NCBI GenBank assembly: GCA_003427395.1
Contig: BFEA01000081.1
Location: 3,453,560-3,480,974 of the forward strand
Reading direction: 5' to 3'
DNA length: 27,415 nucleotides
Source of the DNA: Chara braunii
Taxonomy: Eukaryota > Streptophyta > Charophyceae > Charales > Characeae
In this document: in pieces, positions 1-10,000 of the stretch
Position numbering within the stretch: position 1 is the first letter of the stretch
Layout of the letters: each line of letters opens with the position of its first letter
Position numbers and translations under genes: made by a program
Notes under the pieces: generated by a model
Told to the model about the DNA's origin: nothing
Seen by the model: the letters and a program-made list of their open reading frames with translations, nothing else
Database searches by the model: none

Positions 1-80
<80 letters not shown>
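1..80. repeat. (CT)n microsatellite at window edge
   Basis: Forty uninterrupted CT repeats fill the first 80 bases and are followed by a short C-rich run. Nothing upstream can be seen. Confidence 0.98.
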
Positions 81-82
<2 letters not shown>

Positions 83-380
83 CCCCCTCCTTCCCCGGCC
101 CCCCCTTGAGCTGTGCTGAAATAGTGCCGTTCGGGGACATACAAGGTGTTGCGAATTTCCAGAATATGCATTTACACACTTGATTGATTGAGATGACATC
201 ACACTTGGTCGTAACTCACATACAATGGCAATTGAACAGTCGCGTCGAAAAACAAGAAAAACATGATGTGTTACGATCCTGGTCATTCCCAAAGTGCAAA
301 TTCACAATGAAAGACGATGCACTCAATTGCGAAAGAAATGAAAGCACTTGCAAAGAGATAGAGACCAAAGAAGAGAGAAA

Positions 381-407
381 GAAGAAGAAGAAGAAGAAGA
401 AGAAGAA
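381..407. repeat. (GAA)9 microsatellite
   Basis: Nine GAA triplets in an A/G-rich context. It lies inside an open stretch giving a poly-lysine string, which is a by-product of the repeat. Confidence 0.9.
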
Positions 408-660
408 GATGTGCACCAGCAAGACCAAGACCAATGAAGTGCCAGATGACTTCCCGGATGGAAGTCGGAAGCAGCGCCACCTCTCCTGACAAGATGATCT
501 CTGAGGAAGAAGCCGCAGCTATGGCTGCAGCGCCATGCACCCTGTAACCCTACTCCGGAGGAGGGTCCAGCAGGGCACCAACTTCTCTCGCCTCCAGCAG
601 ATCAAATAGCCTGGACCTCTGACCAGCCCCCGCGTGCTGTCATTGTACAGCGTCAGCCCC

Positions 661-748
661 AGCTATGGCTGACACTCCGCAGGTCCAGCTATGGCTGACA
701 CTCTGCAGGTCCAGCTATGGCTGACACTCCGCAGGTTCAGCTATGGCC
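661..748. repeat. 26-bp tandem repeat, about 3.4 copies
   Basis: Unit agctatggctgacactccgc plus aggtcc, starting at 661, 687, 713 and (partial) 739. Only single-base differences (ctc/ctct, gtcc/gttc) separate the copies. The 26-bp period is not a multiple of three, so it is not a protein repeat. Confidence 0.93.
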
Positions 749-889
749 ATCTTCTCCAACGCTGAAGCTGTCACCACTTCCAGTTCATGCGTTGGACAGC
801 AGCAATGTACATGGTACCAACTGCCAAAAAATCCTGAACCGATCCCCCCATTCTATCTATACTCTACTCTAGCCTAGACACGACCTAGA

Positions 890-1785
890 CCGGACTGGTA
901 AGGCTGACCGGTACCGTTTCAGTGTCGGCCTCTAGGGCCTCTCCCTACCCGGCTATATGCTAGAGGACCGTCTATCAGCTTAGGCCCGTAGGGCCTGTCT
1001 GTCCTAGGGGTAGCCCGGGCCTGCTATTCGCAGTTAGGATAGCTGTAGGAAATTCTAGTTAGTACGGCCCTATATTTTCCTGAATTTGCAGATATGTCCC
1101 TCTCGAATTTTCCTTACAGGCGGGTCTCTCGGTTAGCCCTCAGCCAAACAAAATTACGAATCTGACCTACCTATAGTACAGCCTCGACTCAACGGCCTAC
1201 AGGCCATCAAAACCAGCAAGTCATTGCAGGGCTGCTCGCCATAGCCAGGCTGAGCGCCCAGCTGCTCTTCCCCTCCAGGCAGCGCTTTCCAAGTCCAGCG
1301 CTTGGCTCCAGCAGCATGTCGCCAATCCTTGCATACCGCAAACGAGGAGGAGCTGCTTGCTCCTCCTGAAGATATAGCGGCCTACTGGCCTCTTGGGCGG
1401 TGACTTCCTAGGCCGAGCGGCCTCCCAGCAACCGGTACCTTCTCCCTTTCGGAGGGAAACATCATTGCAGGCTCTGCTATCGTCCGGACAGGCCCTAGAC
1501 TCTGGAGACTACTTGGTCTGGTACCGGCCTACCTCTAACCTACTGCTACTGGGCCTCTAAAAATGCCAACTTTTTATCTTCTTCTGCTCGGCCTCCAGTA
1601 CCCGATACTCCTATCACTACTTGAGTGGTACCGGCCTATCTGCTACTTGACTGTTTTTCCCCTGCTCTAAGTGTCGTGGTCCTACTCCCGCTACTTGAGT
1701 GTTTTCCCCGCTGCAACCCTCAAAGTCACGGCCAAAGGTAAGTACCGGCCCTGCGGGGCCTTTCAACCAACAAGTACCCTTGCGG
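890..1785. repeat. GGCC-rich block, probable repetitive-element fragment
   Basis: The stretch carries at least a dozen AGGCC/GGCCT words and repeated short phrases such as GGTACCGGCCTA (about 1519 and 1626) and CTACTTGAGTG (about 1617 and 1691). A similar GGCC-rich block with the shared phrase CTTTCAACCAAC is found at 9080-9480. No open reading frame or terminal repeats were recognised. That it is a transposon or LTR remnant is inferred. Confidence 0.4.
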
Positions 1786-3343
1786 GTCACACACACACTC
1801 AGCCGACAAGCACTCAGACAGGCACGCAAACCAGCAGGCACACACACACACAGACTTAGAAATCACAGCAGAATGCGGGAATCTCAGCAAGGAATTCATT
1901 CCAGCGGCAAATCCCAGAAATCAGCAGTGTTCTCAGTCTGTGTTTTGGCGGGTCATTGCAGATGAAGAATCAAAGGCCCTGCCTCTATGAGCAACATGCA
2001 ACAATTGGCTCAAGAAACCGTCTAGTGGACAGCAAGTTCTGGCAAACACAGACTGTAAATGCAGGTCCCAGGGAAGACCTTTCCGGCTTCAGGAGAGTAC
2101 AGGAAAACAAAACAAGTGTGCAAATCCAGGTTCAGATCCTGGGGTAAGAACAAAGACAACAGAAACTTGAAGGGTTGCAAATAATTGGGCAGGTTGCGGG
2201 TTCAAATCTTGCAATCCCAACACAAAGACACAAGATCACGAAAAAAGGAGGAATGGAAAAGAGCCCCCATTTGCCTGTAAAGTAAGTTCAGGATGTTGCT
2301 CGACCAGCAATTAGCAGTGGATGGAAGTGAAATTAAAAAAAAGAAAAAAGAAAAAAAAGGGAAGAAAGAATTGTGAAAAGCGAACTACGAAGAATAAAGT
2401 GGCCAAAAGATGCACTACCGGCGAGATCCAGTCGAATGGATTTTTTTACTGGAAGTCAGAGTCTCTTGGTCTCCTGCAAGGGGGATAGTATGTCCGCAGT
2501 GAAGCTGTGCAACACCGATGCTGTGGTGCACGCGTCACTTCTTTAGACAAAGCAATCCCATCCCACCCACCTCTCCCCAGCCCCCACCCCCCCAAAAAAA
2601 CAGAAAGAAACTTGTCCCTGATCTCATTTCTCATTCGCTCCCGAAAGCAAACCTTGTGGGCGTACCGAGTTGTTTCCGCCAAGGACACCGTAGCAATCAT
2701 GCACAAATTTGGAAGAAAAGAATAATAATAATACATGTCTTTCTAGCAACGAGCCCAACTCGGTCGGGTACCACCCATGTACTGTTGAAATACAGACATG
2801 AGTTCAAGTCCTGCCGAAGCTTGATGAAGGGAGGGAATAGATCATTCTGACTTACCTAGAGCCGTTCCGATCAATGAAGATATTCCAAGGCCGTCGCCCT
2901 TTTAAAAGAAAAAACCTGCGTTTCTGCTCCCCTTCCCTTCTCTCCCTTGATCCCGTTCCCTCCCTCTCCGTTGTTACAGCCATGAATGCACAGGACGACG
3001 TTTGCTCAGTGCTAAATCTCAAGTCATCCGTCAAATGCGCATCCTGACGATGGATGGAGAGAGAGAGCCATGTGATGGGACCTTGTGACAAGTTGGTGAA
3101 ACTGCAATGGAAGTTTGTGACAGTCTTCCTTTCTCACTGGAGTTGTGTTGAGTGAACATGACAACACGCACCTGATGTGCACTGTGCAGCGAACCCCCAA
3201 GCGGGGTGTACCTTGGCGTCAGTGATGACTCTCTAGGTGGCCTATTCTTTGGTGTCAACCTTCCCAATATTAGCTATGGACACGTACACGCTAAATGAAT
3301 CTGGACATTTTCCTTCTTTAACTCTTTGAGTGCTATAATATCT

Positions 3344-3344
<1 letters not shown>

Positions 3345-3389
<45 letters not shown>

Positions 3390-3398
3390 GTCTATCTA
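3345..3398. repeat. (TATC)n microsatellite
   Basis: At least eleven TATC units, then a slightly interrupted TGTC/TATA tail. Confidence 0.95.
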
Positions 3399-4792
3399 TA
3401 TAAATATGGCCCAAGGATGTGGGGAGGCTTTGACTGATTGGCATTTGTCAGATGCTTCTACCATCTGCTCTTTTGTGTACCAGGTTGGGAAATGGAACCA
3501 TCTTTGGTGCCAAATGGAACTCTGCCAAAATGGAAGAGGAAGGGCTACAGGTTTCGGAAAAGCTGAAGCCAGGTGCTTGTAGGTCTTGTAAACGAAGAAA
3601 ATATTTTAGTTAGCTTTATAAGTAATATTAGGTGAAACTACGCGGGAGTCTCACAAGAACGAGTTATAATTGCAGTATGGGCCAAGATACAGTTTGCAAC
3701 TGCAGTTGGGGCGATGTATGTAACCCTTAAACATTCATCATTGCAGATGGCTACGAAGCAGTTCCCTATGGAGTGAGTTTTTCCGGGTGCTGAGCTGGAC
3801 GGATGCTTATGACCTGTCTTCTATACGGGATAGAAACACCAGTCGCTATAGGGGTTCAGAAACAGGCTGAACTCGGGGCGTCAGTCGCTCACGTTCTCGT
3901 TTTTTTTTAAGAATGACTCGGCAGTGTTCCCGAAAACCAAGATCCGACGTTGCGATGTGCTGAAGAAAGCAACAGGTTTATGGTTGTTGTCGGATATCGT
4001 CGGGGTGTCGGCATCGCGCGTGTCTGGACGAGCTGGGGAGGCTACTCGTTAACAAAAGTCCATGCTTTTGCCACTGCAGGGAAAGCCTCAAGGTTTGAAC
4101 CACCGTTAGCTTATCAGGAGGAATGGCTTGGCAGGGTCCCTGAAAACCTGAAACTCAGGTTGGAATGTGCCGGGGGAAGCAACAACAGGTTGGTTGACGT
4201 CCGAGTCGTGTCAGCGTGTTATGTTGGCCACTTCCAGGGCAGGCCTGCTGATTTAAATCACCATTAGCTCCTGAAAATTTGGGTCAATCCCTTCCACAAA
4301 CAGAGAAAAAGAACTTGCGGCTTTCAGATCGTCAAACCAACGGGCCAACTGCAAAAGGGTTGACCTCCTGGTCACCCAGACACAGAAGTGCTGACCAGTT
4401 CCTGGTACACGCTTTACGAGGCTGAAGACACTTTTATGAGGCCGAAGACGTTACCTTATATCAGTTGGAAGACTAGATGAAGTTACGACATACACTTTTC
4501 AATACCGTACACTTTTCAGTACCCCACGTGCCGGATGACATTATTGGCCATGAGCTATGTTCCATGTTGTCAAGCTTTTATTGGGCCTTGGGAAAGTGTT
4601 ACTTAGCTTTATTGGACGTTGTGTTTGTGCAAGTGCGCTTGTGCCTCAAGTGGAGTGCAAATGGAACACCGGTGAATTCAAAAGTCGAATCTCCTCGAGT
4701 GCATGGTATTGGGGCTTGCCTCCACAACTGGGTGGAGGTTCGTGGAGGGAGTTGATCGTCCTTTATTTGATGGCTTTGCTGTGTGATTGCAG

Positions 4793-4962
4793 GCTGTTGC
4801 GAACTCCACATCTGCAACCTTCTTGCGAGTTGTTGGGAGTGAGCTCATTCAGAAGTACCTTGGGGATGGACCAAAGTTGGTGCGTGAGCTATTCAGAGTG
4901 GCCGACGAGCTGTCGCCATCGATTGTATTCATTGATGAGATTGATGCTGTTGGTACGAAAAG
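4793..4962 (+). CDS. RPT2: RPT2 exon a: segment from just after Walker A through Walker B
   Basis: 170 nt, starting in phase 0 after the acceptor gattgcAG and ending two bases into an Arg codon before GTGAGA. It encodes [20 protein letters not shown], then [20 protein letters not shown], then [16 protein letters not shown]. The first residues follow the P-loop lysine helix that must be encoded in the preceding exon. IVFIDEID is Walker B with the catalytic Glu. The reading frame upstream of the acceptor no longer resembles RPT2, which fixes the splice site. Confidence 0.97.
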
Positions 4963-6909
4963 GTGAGACTCATTTGTAATTGTAATGCTCCTTCCTCTTC
5001 TCTACCCCGCGCCCCCACCCCCCCCCTTTTTTTTTTGCTTTTTCAGAAAGGGTGAATCCTGGGTAGTGCATTGATGAGCATTAGTGTAAGTGGTTTTTGT
5101 GAGCTCTACGGGACGGTTGGTGTCATTGGAGGTTGGCAAGTGGTTTTTGTTGCTGCGATGGTAGCAGAACATTCCTCTTTTGTAGTGGTTGCTATGGCTG
5201 CTATGGTAAGTGGTGAGTGGTTTTGGTTGATACGGAGCGGACTATGGGAGGTAGCAGAGGGACCATACGTGGGGTCCATCTCTATGCACTGTGATGATTG
5301 ACATCTGAAGCAGGAGGACATCATGATGACAGCGTGAAGCGGAAAGATGGACAGGAAGAGAAGGTGGCGAACGGAGGTTGAATTTCTGTTGAATCTGTTG
5401 TTCTCCTCCAGAAGATGCCTGCTAGCCAAACAAAATAAAAGAAGAAACAGGCAGGGATCATCTCCATTTTGCCCGTAGGACTCTTCTAGACTGCAAGGGC
5501 CATGCCCCTCGGAGACATGTCCATATACAGGTGTGATGTGCACCGGATGCTGTGCGAAATTGGCTATTGCCGTCTCACTATGGCTGTGAGATTTCCTGAC
5601 AATCACCTGGGCATAGTCCAGAGGTGCCTGTCACTAGGCGAAGGCATGGAACCTCCACACCGGAAAGTCCGGCGGAAACGTCATGGATTCTCCAAATGGT
5701 GTATGCAGCGATACTTATGTGACGTGAGGTTACTGCGCTTATGGCCTTCCTTTTTCTGAAATGCCAATCCTCACTCCAGCTTAAAGGATCCCCCACATGC
5801 TGGCTTTCCCCCACATGCTGGCTTTCTTTAACTGGTAGTAATCTGGGCCAAAAGGCTGGGCCGATCCTCACTCAAGCTTAAAGGATCCCCCACACGCTGG
5901 CTTTTCTCGGGTTTGATTCCGACTTGCATCGTGATGATTCAGCTTGGAAGGGCTGGGCCATTAATCTGCCATCGCTGCGTGGAGGCCTTTTTTTGTGGGG
6001 GGTCACTCCAATGGTGTGTGATTTGGCCATAGCGTCTGTGATATGTTGCATGGCCGTCACGACAGAGGTCGAGAATGTTTGCTTATGCACCTGCTGTGCC
6101 CCAACTTATGGGGCCACGGAGCCTACCTTGGCTGGCTTGTTGCTTGTTGTTAAGTAGGGGGACCGCACGCTCTACTGAGCTATGTCTGCAATCGGATGCA
6201 TGATGCATCCTACCTGAACTCACTTCACTCTTACCATCTTCCTGTGAGCACTTGGTCTCCTAACATCGTGCGAGGGGGCTTGGGCCTTGATGGGAGAGTG
6301 CTGCTACCCATAGGCTAATGGGGCCTATGGTACAGGATCCATTGTTGAGAGGAGGTTTGCTTTCAACACAAAGGTTTGAACCTCCGTAGTCTGCCATGCT
6401 GGATGTGAATTGCAGCTTGATCGACAGTATGTCGGATCCTTGCTGGATGTGAATTGCAGCTTGAGAGGAGGTTTGCTTACCACTACTAGTCTACGAGTCT
6501 TTCACGCTCGCTCAGCCCACTTGCCTCACTCAGAGACCAACTTGCTCACACTAGCACGTCTCCTGTCCTGAACTAGTTAACGCGTCCAACTGAGCTCAGT
6601 CTGCTTAGAGTGAGTAACACATCTCATGACCTTCGGCATTTACCGATGTAGAGAAACCGGTGTGTGGATGGGTGATGAAGTAACTTTTTCATGCACATAG
6701 AAAGACGATGATGAGTGTGAGGAACTATACGTCAGTCTGTTGGCTTCAGGGCAGATGCGGGGGTTGCAGGTTGCTACTCCAAGCTAGGGTAAAAGTGGTT
6801 GCAGTGCCGCAGGCGAAGACAACATACCCAAGTGATGACCATGTTGAGAACCGGAAAAATTGCTTGTATGCGCTCATAAGTAGTGCATGTGTACATGCTC
6901 GTGTGTGTG

Positions 6910-7008
<99 letters not shown>

Positions 7009-10000
7009 GGGGCTGGGGAAGGGAGGGGGAAGGAAGGAGCTGTGACTCAGGAGGAAGCAAGGCAGTCGAGGGCTGGGTCAATGGATTAGAAAGAGAAAAG
7101 ACATGGCTGGCCAGGGCTAATTTATGAACGGTGGCAAGGTATGGAGAGGGAGTCTGTTCAGAATGGATGTTGCTGTCAACAGCATGGCTACCAGCTTTGG
7201 CTCAGGCAGCTCCCTTACCATTGTGTAACCCTTCTCGGCCGCCAAGATTGAGAGGGGTCAGTCTAATCTCAAATGCTTTTGCTCCTTGCTGACACACACA
7301 TTGCATGACCGTTGTACCGCCAGGCAAAGGTTTGGGCAGATGTGACGTGTGACGTGCTTGACTGTGGTTATCCTGCTGTCTTTGCTTGCGTTTGTTGTGT
7401 CCTTTGTGTTGTTTCTTTTTGTATTCTCTATGTATTTCTTGCTAATCTTTATGACCATTGTGCTCCTTTTTTGCGTTCTTTTGCGTTCTTTTGCGTTCTT
7501 TTGTCTTTCCTTGTCTTCGTTGTGTCCTTGCGTTCTTTTTCCAAAACGCGGCAAAAAAACACAGGTATGATGCGCATTCTGGAGGAGAGCGAGAAATCCA
7601 GAGGACTATGCTTGAGCTTCTCAATCAACTTGATGGGTTTGATGCAAGAGGCGACGTGAAGGTTATCCTGGCAACAAATCGAATAGAGAGCTTGGATCCT
7701 GCACTGCTGAGACCGGGCCGTATCGACCGGAAAATAGAGTTTCCCTTGCCTGATATCAAGACAAAAAGGCGCATCTTCCAGGTAGGCTGCTGAGCAATGA
7801 ATGTTGACTCCTGTCACGGGCGTTGATGGGTCAGGTTGATGCTGTAGGAAATTGCTTTGCTCGGGGACCCCCACCCCTAAAGCGGCAGCGGCATCTACTC
7901 ATGTTCCCCTTGCTTGGTCCATTTGAAGTCTGCTCGTATTCTTTTCATCCTTTCTAATAGGGACTACTACCATCTTCACCCTTAGGTACGTGTGTGTACC
8001 ATTCAGCCACGAGGGTCAAGCTGCACCATTTTGTCAAATGGGAAAAATGGGAGAAGAAGGTGGAAAAGAGAGGGCTGGTGGGTGTTTACAACTTCTATTG
8101 TATACCATTCGGCGAACTGGGTCACGTTGGACCATTTTCTCAAACAGAAAGGGGAGAAAAAGGGAGGGGGGGGAGGAGGGCTGGCAATTCCATCCCGAAT
8201 GGCACAAATTATTCCTTCCTTGTAGTCAAAGACAGGTATTCGCGTGTTGCCCTGTACCATTCAGCAAACAGGAGAGCGAACAGGCTCATGCAGGGTTCCC
8301 AAGTTTGTGTTCAGTTGTTTACCAAGTCCTGGTATCAATGAGGTGGCATGCTAGGTGCACTTATTGTTGTGTCTATAGTATACAGTGTATACTATATATA
8401 TATATATATTCTATGCTTGTGGCAGGTTTTTTTCCCCAATTTTTTTTGCGAAGTGTTTTTTTTTTTTTTTTTTTTTTNAAGTATGCAAGGAAAATAAGCA
8501 ACAGCGAGATGACAAATTCCANATTACATCATCACATTGAAAGCCAGATAGTCACACTGTGNCCAGAGAGCAGCNTTGCACCAATAATANACCAATGGAG
8601 GNTCGTAGTACTGAAAACCAATGTCAAGGAGAGCTTCTCTCTCCGCCACAACACAAGAGTCCAGTCCCTTCACACTCCTACTTGGCGCTCAGCGCCCAGC
8701 CTACTCCTACACAGCTACGATCAGCCTCCTAATAGACAATGCAACTGTTGACATCAGCGGCAATCCGAAGTACTTGAAGATGTCGCCCAAATGCAGACCA
8801 TCGCCAATACAAGGTATGTGCCCTCACATCATTGTCATCATCATCCTTCGCCCTTCCCTGACTTTACACCCACGTCTTCCTCCCTTACACCCGAAGACCA
8901 CCCCTGCGCCTCACTGTACATCCAAGCCCAGCCCGCTATGAAGGCTGGCTATGGCGCTGCCCTCAGCAGCGCCCTGCTTCACCACACGACTGCACGCGTG
9001 CAGCCTCTTGCTCCCAATGCCAGCAGCCAGCCCGCGAGCTATCGCTCCAGCAGCGCTGCCGCCAGCCAGCACGTGACCGAATGCCACTGCCGGGGGAGAG
9101 CTCTTTCCTTTATGGAAAGAGCTGGCCTGCTTGCGCAGCCTGGCTGCACTGGCCTGGGCCCAGAAGCTTCCGGAAGGCCCCAGGATGCTGCCTTTGCTCT
9201 GCAGCTACTGGGCCTCGTTCGGTTGGGCCTCCCAACTGTCAGTGTATGATGCTGCAATTCACGCCCAGGGCCTGCATTCTTTGGAAAGGCCCGGTAGGCC
9301 GTGGAAATGTCTTTGTTGCTCGGCCTGTGTTTCTTTCAACCAACTGGCGCGTCGCAACTGCCTGTACCCCAAATATGAAATTGACAGTCAAAGGCCTCTT
9401 GTGATAAGTTAGGCCCGCCTTCACTTAGGGCGGACACCACTGCAACTGGGTTCCCTTAGGCCTGCCGAGGACCCAGATCCTCGCAAATACGAAACCCCAG
9501 GCCAGTGTGCTAGAGGGGGTGGTATGAGCATGCGCTGGTGGCGGTTGGTTACATCTGCTCTTCTTTCCTTTTCCAAATAGCTGGCCAAACTTCTGGAAGG
9601 GAAACTGTTGGTATTGGTATTGACAAATATTAACTTGTACTTTCTCTATTTTTCATAGAATTTGTCGTGCTTTTTTAGCTACTGCTGTTTTATTTAGTAT
9701 TCTTTTTGTCAAAATTTGTGAACTTAAGTGGCAGTTGTGGGTTAGCCAACCATTTTGAGTATATCTAACGGATGGTTATGGGATTGTGTTTGTGGGATAT
9801 TCACACAGATCCACACCGGTCGAATGACCCTTTCAGACGATGTGAACCTGGAGGAGTTTGTCATGACCAAGGATGAACTGTCTGGAGCTGACATAAAGGC
9901 TATTTGCACAGAGGCTGGGCTGCTTGCTCTACGAGAACGCAGAATGAAGGTATTTATTTGCCCCATACTCTCCGCCTCAATGAGGTTCAGACTTCTCTGG

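Larger units (their letters stand above)
81..4792. other. Noncoding DNA upstream of the first RPT2 exon seen (probably intron)
   Basis: No exon for the N-terminal half of RPT2 was found here, so this is inferred to be part of a long upstream intron. Contents seen: (GAA)9 at 381-407, a 26-bp tandem repeat at 661-748, a GGCC-rich stretch at about 890-1785, a CA-rich stretch at about 1788-1855, two T-arm-like hairpins at 2126-2142 and about 2195-2212, and (TATC)n at 3345-3398. An open stretch at 3950-4267 (105 codons) resembles no family I know and has no splice or conservation support. The final 8 bases, gattgcAG, form the acceptor of exon a. Confidence 0.7.
4963..7564 (+). other. RPT2 intron (2602 bp)
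   Basis: GTGAGA donor and aaacacAG acceptor. The intron splits an Arg codon (AG|G). Contents: a C/T-rich run at about 5005-5045, a duplicated segment at 5767-5905, a nested repeat pair at 6345-6477, and a compound GT/GA microsatellite at 6901-7005. The open stretches in it are in repeats or match nothing known. Confidence 0.93.
7782..9808 (+). other. RPT2 intron (2027 bp)
   Basis: GTAGGC donor, tcacacAG acceptor, phase 0. Contents: an imperfect repeat whose copies each begin TACCATTC at 7997, 8103 and 8254, a TA-rich run at about 8390-8410, a 22-T run at 8456-8477, six single N bases at 8478-8602 marking poor assembly, and a GGCC-rich block at about 9080-9480. Confidence 0.93.

Noticed and set aside
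3950-4267. 105-codon + strand open frame upstream of exon a
   Set aside because: No recognisable domain, no match to the missing RPT2 N-terminus, and no splice signals tying it to exon a.
4557-4979. 140-codon + strand open frame overlapping exon a
   Set aside because: Wrong frame; the RPT2 sequence is in another frame that splices correctly with the later exons.
6708-7127. 139-codon open frame over the GT/GA microsatellite, and its minus-strand partner
   Set aside because: Most of its length is the dinucleotide repeat (Val-Cys, Arg-Glu); it lies in an RPT2 intron.
7990-8751. 253-codon + strand open frame
   Set aside because: It crosses a TA run, poly(T) and several Ns, and overlaps an imperfect tandem repeat; no protein family resemblance.
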